DNA of 64,000 bases from Acanthococcus lagerstroemiae (lineage: Eukaryota > Arthropoda > Insecta > Hemiptera > Eriococcidae): NCBI GenBank assembly GCA_031841125.1, contig CM063107.1, positions 44,653,497 to 44,717,496 on the forward strand, given 5' to 3'. The notes beneath the pieces are model-generated. The model had not been told where the DNA came from. It did not search any database and saw only the letters and a list, made by a program, of their open reading frames with translations. Shown here piece after piece: positions 36,798 to 47,033 of this stretch (positions within the stretch are counted from its first letter, which is position 1; each line of letters begins with the position of its first letter). Made by a program: the position numbers and the translations under genes.

Positions 36798-37235
36798 TCC
36801 TACTAAAAAGATTCTGTTTACAATTTCTTACAAAATGATACCAAATATGATGTCTCTAATATAATTAGAACCACCGCAGAGGGTCCGCAAGAAAGTACGA
36901 TTTGTCGAAACACTTCATAATTTAAGAGATTTACAAAAGCGCGGAGAGAACAGCTACCCTACTTTTTCGGTGGCCCACCTACGGTGGTTCCTTGTGTTGG
37001 TATCATTTTGTAGAAACTTGCTTACAGAATCTTTTTAGTCTAATACATGTTCCTCGTATCTCGCATAATTTTCCACTTACGTGAAGAAAATACCAAAAAA
37101 AAAAAAATAATAATAATAATAATAATAAACCTACCTTTTGAGTGACCCTCTGTGGCGCTTCTTTTGGAGTGAAATGGGTCATATTTGGTATCATTTTGTA
37201 GGGAATTCTAAAGAGCCTATTTTCGATTTAAAACC
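36798..37235. repeat. Foldback plus third copy of a TTGGTATCATTTTGTA repeat
   Basis: The arm at 36801-36846, reverse complemented (TTGGTATCATTTTGTAAGAA ... CAGAATCTTTTTAGTA), matches the direct arm at 36998-37042 (TTGGTATCATTTTGTAGAAA ... CAGAATCTTTTTAGTC). A third, direct copy begins at 37185. A fourth, weaker inverted one lies near 36655. An (AAT)n microsatellite at 37106-37129 separates the direct copies. Confidence 0.7.
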
Positions 37236-37762
37236 CGTTCCGATATCCCTCGTACTATTGGATTAGGAAACGCGCCCTGGTTCGCCCGCATAATAATCCG
37301 CAAAGAAGCCTTTGATCGCAATTTTTTTTCTATTTAGGCTCGATTTGATGCTGATTCGACAGGACCATGGTTCTTACGACATTACACAGCCTGTGATGCC
37401 ATCAAAGTGCGATGAACAGGTGTCCTTACTACTGGAGTCCCATGAAAGACATCGAAGGGTTCTTTTCCTCCTCCCCCCTTGGTCCCTCAATCATATAGCC
37501 ATTCAACGAAATCTGCGCGGCATTTGAATAAATAGCAAGGAGATAAAGCTTGTTCTTGTAATGGCAGTCGTTGCATGTATGCTTGTGTTGAATACGACCT
37601 GTGAGATAATAGAGACTAAGACGACGGACAGAGCAAGTCTATAATATGAAGAAAAATTTCTGACATGAAACGAGATTTTCTCTTTTCTCCTATAGAACAG
37701 CCTGCAAACCTTTACTATCTGAAATTTCAACAAATACTAGTGTTTGCAGAACCGTGTATTAA

Positions 37763-38005
<243 letters not shown>

Positions 38006-38034
38006 TAAAACCAGTCCGATCTGTAAACTATAGT

Positions 38035-38382
38035 TCACTTGATTCTTGAACGCGGCCAGTATTTTAAAAGTGAACGTTTACTTTAATTTGGTGAACGTGA
38101 ATTGAACTAGAAGAAGCCCATTTTCATATTTTCGCTTGGTATTGAAGTTCACCAATTGGTTCATTTCGTGAACTGTAGGTTCACTTCTTCACAAAATGAA
38201 CGTAAAACAGAAGAAGCCTTTTTTTCATGGCTTCACATATTATCGAAGTTCACGGATTTGTTTAGTTTACAAACTTATCAAGTTTGTGAACTTGTTCTAT
38301 CCATGAGCTTGTTCAGTTCGTTAACTCCTTCAGAAATTGAACTTCCTTCAAGTAAACTTAAAAGAAATAGTTATTTGTGAAC
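38035..38382. repeat. GTTCAC/GTGAAC-rich repeat just downstream of exon a
   Basis: About a dozen GTTCAC, GTGAAC or TGAAC words lie within 350 bp, with two copies of AGAAGAAGCC followed by TTTTCAT (38111 and 38210). No terminal repeats or target duplication were identified. It looks like a decayed element with an iterated binding-site-like word. Confidence 0.55.
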
Positions 38383-38788
38383 ATTGTTTTCTTTGCCGTC
38401 GTTCTCCCGGGCCGCACCAAAGCTACTTTCTTAGAAGGAGCTCTGATTTGTTGGTGATTGACCGTTCACGAATTTTGTAGTCTTATGTACTCCCACTGGT
38501 TTTTGATTGAGTTACAATCTGGAGACCATAGCGTCCTTTCAGTAACATTGGAAGCCTCATGGTTCAGCTTGTTATCCTAATAGAAGCGAAACGTTCTGCA
38601 ATTTTAATTTTTCCTCCCTAGGGTGGAAATTCTTTCGGAGAATTTCTCTGTACATAGCTGAATCCATAATTCTGTCAATAAACTAACTCCAAGGCGCCTA
38701 TGCCACTCGCTGTGAATCATCCCAAACCAAGATGCTACCACTTGCTATCATCAATGTGTTTTACAGAGGCAGTCAAGTTCTAATGAAA

Positions 38789-39104
38789 GGTGGGTATACA
38801 TCTGAACGTGAACGCAAACGAGGCATGCGGAAGCAATGCGAGGCAGAACGTATGCCACATTTGTACACAGTTTGGTATTTGCCGAGGCACTGAATGAACA
38901 CAGTTCCACTCGCTATTTGATGTAAAAAAGTCAAGTGCCCGTCCACATCTAAACGAATTGTATGCGAATTCTCTTTGAAGTTAGTACCAACAACTCTTGG
39001 ATAGCGTTCGCCTGAATGCTGTTTGCCTCGCCGCGGGTACATGTCCACACCTGCATGCGCGCCCTGTTTGATTGGTCTTGTTTGTGTTCGGATGTGCACG
39101 GGCC
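38789..39104 (+). mobile_element. TTAA-type MITE unit 4, left arm of foldback
   Basis: Starts GGTGGGTATACATCTGAACG. Contains CACATTTGTACACAGTTTGG, TATTTGCCGAGGCAC, AGTTCCACTCGCTATTTG and GCGAATTCTCTTTGAAG. Ends TTCGGATGTGCACGGGCC. It is the inverted partner of the next unit. Confidence 0.78.
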
Positions 39105-39109
39105 TTCAA

Positions 39110-39451
39110 AGTGCGTACACATCTGAACGCGAATGCGAACAAGGCGCACGTGCACGTGTGGACAGGTATTTGAGGCGAGGCAAACAGCATTCGGCTGTTG
39201 AGCGAATGTTCGGTGAATAGGCGAACGCTGTCCATGAGTTGTCGGATTTGTCGGTACTGAGAATTCGCATACGATACGTTTTGATGTGGATTGGCGTTTG
39301 ACTTCTTTAAACTACGAGTACAAATAGCGAGTGGAACTGTGTTCAATCGGTGCCTCGGCAAATACCAAACAGTGTACAAATGTGGCATACGTTCTGCCTG
39401 GCCTCGCTTCCACATGCCTCGTTTGCGTTCACGTTCAGATGTAAGACTGCC
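39110..39451 (-). mobile_element. TTAA-type MITE unit 5, right arm of foldback
   Basis: Reverse complement of the family. On the minus strand it reads CACATTTGTACACTGTTTGG, TATTTGCCGAGGCACCGA, AGTTCCACTCGCTATTTG, GCGAATTCTC and GCTCAACAGCCGAATGCTG, in the same order as unit 4. The two units are separated by only a few bases, so single-stranded DNA or RNA from here could form a hairpin of about 0.3 kb. Confidence 0.78.
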
Positions 39452-39527
39452 AGTACATATGTAGTGCACGCACAAGGCATTCGTTCGGCCTTGGCTTGCC
39501 TCGTTTGCGTTCAGACATGGGCATGCC
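39452..39527 (+). mobile_element. TTAA-type MITE end fragment
   Basis: Carries GGCTTGCCTCGTTTGCGTTC and ends AGACATGGGCATGCC, directly followed by TTAA at 39528-39531. It is a right-end fragment of the same family. Confidence 0.65.
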
Positions 39528-41483
39528 TTAACCCGTCATTTTGTGGCAGTTTCAAACATCCGGTTCTGACTTGCAACTTAATGCATTATACTCGCTCACA
39601 TTTGGGTGATTCACAGGTCGGTATAGTCTAAGTTGAAATCAGACCAGGCTCATTCTGTCGAGCTATAACAAAGATACAAGTATGATAGACCTCTTGTAGA
39701 TATTTTATCCTGTTCATAGATTGTCACTGTATTGTCTTTGAGGTATCCACTTTGGAAGCGAAAGCTGAATGCGCCTTTCGGGACAAATAATGTCTCATTC
39801 CATGAATTTGGGCTGTCGTATACTATTCGGCCACTGCTAGGAAAGTAGGAATTCACTTATCACAATGTTCGACACCAAGTCATAGACTCGCTGTTGACGG
39901 CCCGAAAGTCAAACGACCTACTGTAGAACGAGACTAATTTATTGCTGCTAGACAGAGAGCATGCCGTCGCAGCTTGGCTTGGACTTTGCATCTTTCAGCG
40001 ATTAGAAGTGCGTACAACTACGGCGAGTTGGAAATGCGACCAAGTTTCGCGTGTTTTTGTTTGCAAACAAAATTTCCGAAGAGACAATCTGTTCGCTGGC
40101 GCCGTGTTTTACTTTTTGGCGTGCCATACCGATACGGTATCCTGTGACATGGCCGCGCCCTCGAATTAGTCGCCCATTTTACTGATGCGACGAATGATTA
40201 GTCGCCGTATTAGCGGCGAATTCGGTTATGGAGTTTTCGTTGCCAATCAGCAGCGAATTCTGATGTAAATTCGAGACATTTTTAACCCACGTCATTACAA
40301 TTACCGCTTTTATGACAGTATCAGAATTTCAATACCGCGGTAATTTCGCGTATAAATTTGGAATTTACAGTAAATAGCGGTCGATATAGTCGGCTCTGGG
40401 TGAATAGTGCTGATGCTGCAAGCAAAGGCCTGCCTGCCTGACGGAAGTGATAATAATTATTGAAATATGCGAGCCACGCTCGGTTAAAGTGGTTAGTGGA
40501 AAAACGGACGAAGGGGCCGCCAGAAAACCCGGGCACACGGATCCAGTCGCTCCCCCCGGTCGTCCCGTTTTTCGCTGTATATGTACACTTATTTTGATTA
40601 ATGCAAGCGGCGGCAAATTGCGGGGATAGCGAGTGATACATATTATCCGGAGATACACAGACGCACAAGCGTTGAAATAATGTTGAAGCGTTTGTCATTG
40701 CATGAACTTTCATTGGTACTGCGCGGGCTGTACTGGGCGAACAATGAAACAGTTTGACCCCGAAACAATGAAACATATTGTGACACGTCGGAATCTGTTT
40801 CCAGCGGCGCTGGTTTGAATAGGTTCTTTGCTTTTTACGCGAAAACTTGGGCCACGTGGAAGAAGTCCAGGGGCGGGAATTCCGCCTCGAATCGTTAATA
40901 AAAGCCGAGAAATGTGTTTTTCCTTTTTCAGCCCCTTCGAGAGCGGAGTACGAATCGAACTCGATTTCAAGAAGACGTGGCCCGTCGTTTTTTACGCCGT
41001 CCTAATTAGCATTTTTAGTTTATGGAATTGTTCTACCGGTACTGTAAATCAATCGGGGTATACCTTCTCTGTTATGCGGCCGTGTGACGGCAGTAGAGTC
41101 ACTTGTGCTAACCGGCTGATGAACAATGGGTATGCTCGATGAGGATTTTGGAGATCACATTTTTACACGTTGTCCGATGTGCACGAAAATGGAAATAGGA
41201 TATTACGTGGCTCGGGCTAGAAAATAAGTGATTTTCGACGAGTTGTGAAGTTTGAGGTACTAGCCGAGGACGAGTGTTGCGATTACCCAAGTCAATTATC
41301 ACTAGGGACAGGAATTTTATCCAAGAGAATATTTTTGCCTAGTGGACAAATGTAGAAACTTTCAACATATCTTTGCGTTTTATGAAATTTCAAATTGAAT
41401 AAACCTAATTTATAGGTGGATATTTTTGGATATTTGATCTTCAGGGGAACATTTTGACGTTTTGAGCATAAAATGGGAATATC

Positions 41484-42032
41484 TTACTTTTTTTTAAAGT
41501 TTTATTTTTTTTTAATTTGTACAAGAACAGACACGAGGCGTATACCTATAAATACCATAATTATGTATACTTCGTATTTGAGGCCACCTCCATTGAGATG
41601 AACCCCTGAGTTGTAAGAATTGGGTTGGGTTAACAACTAAATTACATTTGGTTAATTAGATCTAGAGGTCTAAGTCTCTCGAGCATTCTTGTCTCTTTAG
41701 AGGTGTCCAAGAGTTGGATCGCTTCCGGATTCAGGTGGTCATGGAGCTATTTGATGTGGATTGGCAAGTTTGGCGATAGTTTCCTCGACTGTGCCCATGC
41801 AGAGTGTCGTTGGCGACGAACCAGGAGACTTTCGCTATCGGACTTCCTGGTGTTTTCCCAGATCTGAATTCCGTACGTCCAGGAGGGTTTTACGATCGGT
41901 TTGTAGATGAGGCATTCGTTTTCGATGCTCTAGAAGCCAATAATATAGTCGGAGCTGTGCTTCGATACGGTCGCGTTTTTTTTCTGGCGTGTTCTGACCA
42001 GTTGAGCTTAGAATCTTGATGCAGTCCTAAAT
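41484..42032 (-). pseudogene. Jockey-clade LINE, 3' half
   Basis: Read on the minus strand from 42032: LGLHQDSKLNWSEHARKK, then (shifted) PSWTYGIQIWENTRKSD, then NPEAIQLLDTSKETRMLERL before a stop. This is the characteristic C-terminal end of Jockey-clade reverse transcriptases (thumb region with TYGIQ-W, then a short tail with LLD). The 3' end is marked by A-rich sequence at 41484-41515 (T runs on the + strand). Frameshifts make it inactive. It is the downstream half of the LINE split by the insertion at 42033-45309. Confidence 0.88.
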
Positions 42033-42165
42033 TAGGGTTACCGGCCAACTCTGTTTTTCAAAAATCAAAAAAGCAAACTTCTCTTAATAAAGTAGCAATT
42101 TTTTTTTTGAAAAATCAAATTCGGGCGAGCGGGCTCGGAACTCGCTTTGCTCGGTCCTCGCAATC

Positions 42166-44815
42166 ATTTATTTATTTATTTATTTATCAAACCTGGGTTA
42201 GCGGCCGACCGACGCCTAATTAACCCGCCCAGTTTTGGGCATTGGTCTCCACCACCCTTCACCATTGTGATCTGTTTTGGGCTACCCCCATCCATCCTGG
42301 ACCCACTCTTGTAATTATCTCGTCACGCCACCGAATTGGGGGACGGCCCCTTTTCCTTCTGTTACCATAGGGGGTCCATACCGACTGCTTGTATCCCCAT
42401 TTTCGTTTTGCCTCCGTGGCTCGATGACCTGCATATTTGAACTTCAATTCCTAATTTTGTACCCAATGTCCTCCATCTTCGTTTTTTCCATAATTTTATT
42501 ATTCCGTATTATTTTATCTTTAAGGGATAATCCCAGGATGCTACGTAACATAGAGTATTGCGTCGTTCTAACTCTTGAAATATTTCTCTTTGTTGTAGCC
42601 CAGGTTTGAGATCCGTATATGAGGACTGGTGCTACACAACTCTGGAGTATTTTTACTTTGGTCGAGATTTTCACATCCTGCTTTTAGAAATATGTTTTTG
42701 TGCCCAGAAGGCTTTCCACCCGTTCGCAATGCGCGCTCCTATTTCTGCATTAATTTTGTTTTTTGTTGACATTATCTGCCCAAGGTATGTAACGTCCGGG
42801 ACTTTCTTTATTTCAAGACTGTCGGCCTGGACCCCTACTACTGTGTCGTCCGACGATTTGATTTTTGTTTTTGTGGTATTCATCGTTAGTCCTATCTTCG
42901 CACATTCACTGCTGAGTTCCCGTATCATTTCTTCGAGCTCGTGAATATTTTTCCCCAGCAGAACAATGTCATCGGCGAATCTTAGGTTGTTGAGGAATTC
43001 ACCATTTATTCTCAGACCCTTATTTTTCCATTTCAAATTACGGAAGGCATGCTCTAGTGCGCTGTTGAAAATGTTCGAAGAAAGCGGGTCGCCTTGTTTC
43101 CCTCCCTTTTATGTCGGTTTTGATATATGCTGTTGAGTTTTTATAAAAGTTGCTTAGTAGTCTTATAAAACTTGAGTGAACTCCTTGTTTCGCCAAGGTC
43201 GTCCACACTTCGTCGTGGTAGATAGTGTCGAAGGCCTTGTTGAAATCAATGAAGGCTAGGTAAACATGAAAGTTGTATTCTCGCGCTTTCTCGAGGACCT
43301 GGTTAAGGACGTAAATGTGATCGCATGTTGTTTGGTTCTTTCTGAACCTCGTCTGTTCCGGCGGCTGTTGTTCGTCTAAGACTTTATATAGGTATTCTTT
43401 CCTTTGTTACTTTGAAGAGGATTTTGTCTATTTTCATGCAGAAGTATTATCTCCACTGTTTGCCATTGGGTCGGTGTAGTACTACTTTTGAGGTTTGTTG
43501 AATATTTCCGTGAGTGGGGGGGGGGTATGGATTCCGCCAAGAATTTCAAGGTTTCATTATCTACCTTATCAGGTCCCGGGGCTTTGCCTATTTTCAACTT
43601 TTTAATTATGTTTAAGGTTTCATCCGTTAGTATTTTAGGGACTTCCTCTTCTGCTTGAATAAATGATTCCCATTTACCCCTTTGCGTCTCCGAGGTTAAG
43701 GGGAAAGATCTATCATCGATGTACAAATTCTCGTAAAACTCTGTGGCTGCTTCCACTGGTCTTACCCGACTTGCTTATCGTCTTGGGTAAAAGTGGTGTT
43801 CCGGAGCTTGGAGCTTTTTTCGTTTTTTTCATTGACCAATACTTTTCGATAATCAGTCTTGCCATATCTTCTCTGTGTTTATTTACTTCTGCCCTTATTC
43901 TCTTCTATCCGCTTATTCATTCATTTGGCTCGATATTATCAAAGCTTGACCTTCTCTCCTTTGCACGCAGTTCAGCTCTTTTTTCTAGGATTTGTTTTGT
44001 TTTCACGCTTATTATATTGTCGGTTTTTAGGCTCGGCTACTAGTAGCCGAGCCTATTGCAATCAAAATTTCCATTTTTTTTTTCTGTTCCAGTATGATCT
44101 TTGATCTCAGGATCAGTTTTATAGCCATATAAAACAACCTAGTGTTCTTATCAGCGAAATACTCCTTGATCTGCATGTTCTTATCAACGAAATAGGGGCT
44201 TAAATTGTTCAGCGAGCGTTGTTACGTTTTTTATTTTGGATTTTACTTTACAATGGAATTATTTCCTCGAAGAGGTAAGAGAATCTTCAGCTACTAGTAG
44301 TATTCTAGTGTTCAGTGTTGGTGTTTAGTATTATTCTTTGAGCATACAGTAATATGGTCGAAGTTTTATGTTCATAGCCGGTTACCAGTTAGTAGCGAGA
44401 AGCGAACGATTATTGATGTAGCATCTAATTTTTCAGTCAAGAGCCGACCCTCTTCCAGCAGCTAGCTACTTGTTTTCACATTTTCCCTTTCTCCTACAAG
44501 TTGAGGTCTCCCGACAGGCCTTGATAAATATATCGTACTGGCTCTGCACTCCTTCTGATCCCCAGAAGTTGTGCTTCCGTAGTAGCTCAGTCAGGGTATC
44601 GTTCGCCTGTATTGGGGGATTACATATCGTTTCGGTATGTCGTTATTTTTCTATGTTTTTCTGTGTCTTCCCTTCCTTGAAACTATGCCCATCCGGTGAT
44701 CAGAGGAGAATTCCAGAGTTGTTATAAATCGTATTATATCACTTACCACTCTCAGATCGTTGATTACTATATGGTCAATTTCGTTCTTTGTTTTACCAAT
44801 CATGCTTTAGATTAA
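42166..44815 (-). pseudogene. RTE-clade LINE (endonuclease end plus reverse transcriptase), broken
   Basis: Minus strand, from the 5' side: NEIDHIVINDLRVVSD and SDHR near 44700-44800 (end of the endonuclease domain); a linker with REDMARLIIEKYWSMK near 43850; LKIGKAPGPDKV (43580); RKNQTTCDHIYVLNQVLE, then YLAFIDFNKAFDT (catalytic Asp, about 43250); GDPLSSNIFNSALEHAF; NNLRFADDIVLLG (FADD pair, about 42980); TYLGQIMS; VLIYGSQTWATT; and a basic tail ending near 42250. A (TTTA)n run at 42168-42187, giving (TAAA)n on the LINE strand, marks the 3' tail. At least three frameshifts are present. It lies inside the hAT-like element. Confidence 0.9.
44028..44055. repeat. 28-bp perfect palindrome
   Basis: Self-complementary sequence with half-site TAGGCTCGGCTACT and no spacer, lying in the RTE LINE between its endonuclease and reverse-transcriptase parts. 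The coding match is lost at this point and resumes towards 44700. Confidence 0.85.
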
Positions 44816-45309
44816 AGTCAGTCGGACTCGGAGTCCAGAGCTAGACTAGAACTGACTATCAACAGTTACCAGAGAGTAATAATCGCAAACTGAATCTGAG
44901 AAAGGAGACTGACACTGTTCACAGTGCTCCACAGAACGCAGGTAACAACCAGGTGGAATAAGCCTTACGCCGAAGGCTGCAGACGCTGTGCAATCGAGTC
45001 GCCAGTCACCGAGGTGTCCTCGTCAACGGAAGTCGCTTGAAGTCATAATCACTTAATCAGTGTTGCAGAATATGAAATGAAAAAGTCTGGACGCTAAATA
45101 ATAATAAATTAGGGATGATAAAATAAAATAATAATTTACTGACTGATATCAGTTTGATTCTTCAATTATATTCGTACTGTAGTACCCATTTGTTGTATTA
45201 CCTGAATGAAATTTGGAAAATAGCAAACTCTTGCTACTCTCTGGCGAACCGTAAACTTGCCATCAAAAAAGCAAGCCAGTTGGCCAAAGGCAGAGTGTTG
45301 GTAACCCTA

Positions 45310-45800
45310 TCCTAAGTAGTGCGGCGTTGGCTACAGGAATGATTTCGTCGTTAACGACCGTGGGCATTAGCTGTGCGGTCGGAGAGAGAAGTCCACCTGG
45401 GTGGACTTGGTCGTATTTGGCTTGATCTTCCATGTTCTTGACCATTGCAAGATTTGTCGATTGCGCGTTGGAGACGACTAATTGCAGTATCATATTGTCT
45501 GCTCATAGAAAGGACCGCTGCGTCGTCCGCGAACATTGCAATTGTGACTCCTTCTTGAGTAGGAATATCAGCTGTATAGAGCAAGTATAACAGAGGGGCA
45601 ATTGAACGAGTACCTTGTGGAACTCCTGCTCGAATGGAGTATGGTCTAGAGGTAGCTTCGTTGTAGGAAACCACGAACTGTCGGTTTTCACGAGATGACC
45701 GTATAATTGAGAAAGGTTGCAGGTGATATTCGGTTCAGCTTATTTATAAGTCCGTCTTACCACACTCGGCCAAACGCTTGAATCACATCTAGGAAGCCTG
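45310..45800 (-). pseudogene. Jockey-clade LINE, reverse-transcriptase core (5'-truncated)
   Basis: The minus strand shows a degraded block like FLDV-QAF-RVW near 45770. Then IRAGVPQGTRSIAPLLYLLY and MFADDAAVLS follow, including the FADD catalytic pair, and further on an IIPV-N-PHYLG stretch that runs into the insertion boundary. Joining across the insertion restores the expected YLG-LH-D order at one copy of the 8-bp duplication. The element is truncated at its 5' end near 45800. Confidence 0.88.
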
Positions 45801-45922
45801 CTAAGCAGAATTCTTAATCTTCTAGTGCTTGGTGAATTACCGCTACCACTCGATGCCCTTGGTCGACGGTCGAGTGGCTCTTCGGAAGTCAACTTTTTTT
45901 CTTTTTGGTTGAAACTGACAGA

Positions 45923-46081
45923 CAGTGGCGTAGCTAGTGGTTTCCCAATGGGGGGGGGGGCGACAATAAGGTTTTCGAGGGAGAAAAGGTCGAAAATTGA
46001 GGTATTTTTTAAAAGTCGCCGATATTAGAGGACTGTGTAAAAATATTGGGGAGGGCACGTGCCCCCCCCCCCCTCCCGACG
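45923..46081. mobile_element. Small hAT-type MITE with opposed G and C runs
   Basis: Starts CAGTGGCGTAGCTAGTGG and ends CCCTCCCGACG, with CTGACAGA on both sides (45915-45922 and 46082-46089). A G run sits inside the left end and a C run inside the right end, typical of this short hAT-derived class. The right end overlaps the duplication by up to three bases, so the exact boundary is ambiguous. Confidence 0.78.
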
Positions 46082-46916
46082 CTGACAGAGTATACCCTAT
46101 CAAGCCAAATAAATAAATAAACATGCCCGCTCTCTTCAAGTGATATCTACTTACCTTGAGGCTCTGTAAACGTCGTATGGGCATGCTCATCCGCCATTTT
46201 GATTCTTGTTTTTTTCGATAACAAGCGAACGCATTACAGAACACGTCACGAGCGACTATGATCGAGGTTGTACGGAGAAGGAAAGGATAAAAATGGCCTC
46301 ATCCGCTCTGTTCCCTCTCCTCTCGTGGATCTTGGAAAATAATATTTACAAGAAGGAAAAAGAATGTTAAGAAGTCGTGAGTCTGGAATAATGTAGAATG
46401 GTCAAAATTTTTAATATAAGTTTTGAGTCTCCTTCTACAAGTTTGGAAAAGGAATTACAAGAATCTTAAATCTGTCTGTATAGGTGTTCAATAAATCTGA
46501 ACAATCCTGATCTGGTTCGAAACAGTCTTGAAGATTCTAACCAAGTCTGAAAGAAGTCGTGGAGAGTTTACTCAGTGTATTTTACATTTTCCCAAATTTC
46601 CTGTTCGTGCGGCGAAACGTTGAGTGAAGATATAATGATCACCAAAAGAAATAGTGCTCAGATGTGAAAAGAAAATCTCGTCACTGGAATTGAATGTTGT
46701 CGACTGCGGCGTATCCCTTCGAGTTAGTCGGCGTCCTTTTGTAAACATTTTCAAAATCTTATTATAATTTTCGAGTGTGCTCAAATTCACTTCAGGCTTT
46801 TCTTTTGTTTTCCCTCATAATATAGGTTGTAATACATAGACTGTACATTTTGCTGTATGCCTATGTGCTTTACTATCGTATTAAACGCGAACTCGCTGGT
46901 ATTGTTTTGTTTGCAG

Positions 46917-47033
46917 GAAGCAATAGCGCTGCTCGATCCGCTAACAAATGACTCAGTGAATTTCGTCAGACAGGGTGCACTGATTGCTTCTGCCATGATA
47001 TTGATCCAGCAGACGGAAGGATTATGTCCGAAG
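46917..47033 (+). CDS. PSMD1: PSMD1/Rpn2 internal exon b (PC repeat)
   Basis: The next internal exon of Rpn2 is 117 bp, exactly 39 codons, with phase 0 at both ends. It reads EAIALLDPLTNDSVNFVRQ, then GALIASAMILIQQTEGLCPK. The GALIASAMI core is another PC repeat of the toroidal solenoid, and NDSVNFVRQGALIAS is a strongly conserved stretch in animal Rpn2. The acceptor is GTTTTGTTTGCAG ending at 46916. The donor is AAG/GTACGC at 47034. It joins exon a across a 9,019-bp intron (37898-46916), and the join reproduces the expected order of family residues with none missing. A shadow frame begins upstream at 46857 in the intron and should not be taken as the start. Confidence 0.95.

Larger units (their letters stand above)
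42033..45309. mobile_element. 3.28-kb hAT-like element inserted in the Jockey LINE
   Basis: The termini are TAGGGTTACCGGCCAACTCTG-like on the left and TAGGGTTACCAACACTCTG-like on the right (reverse complement), with ten perfect terminal bases. They are flanked by TCCTAAAT (42025-42032) and TCCTAAGT (45310-45317), an 8-bp duplication with one mismatch. Removing the element and one duplicate restores continuous LINE coding order, which independently fixes the boundaries. No transposase was recognised; most of the interior is the RTE LINE. Assignment to hAT rests on the 8-bp duplication and TA/CA-G-G start. Confidence 0.82.

Noticed and set aside
38981..39475. 164-codon minus-strand frame
   Set aside because: Same MITE family read through the foldback; the frame exists because the repeat lacks stop codons.
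43663..44104. + strand frames of 81-126 codons rich in Phe and Leu
   Set aside because: Antisense of the RTE LINE linker and reverse transcriptase; hydrophobicity comes from the opposite strand's Lys/Glu codons.
46857..46916. Start codon at 46857 in frame with PSMD1 exon b
   Set aside because: The frame runs through intron sequence and the acceptor AG; family residues begin only at 46917.
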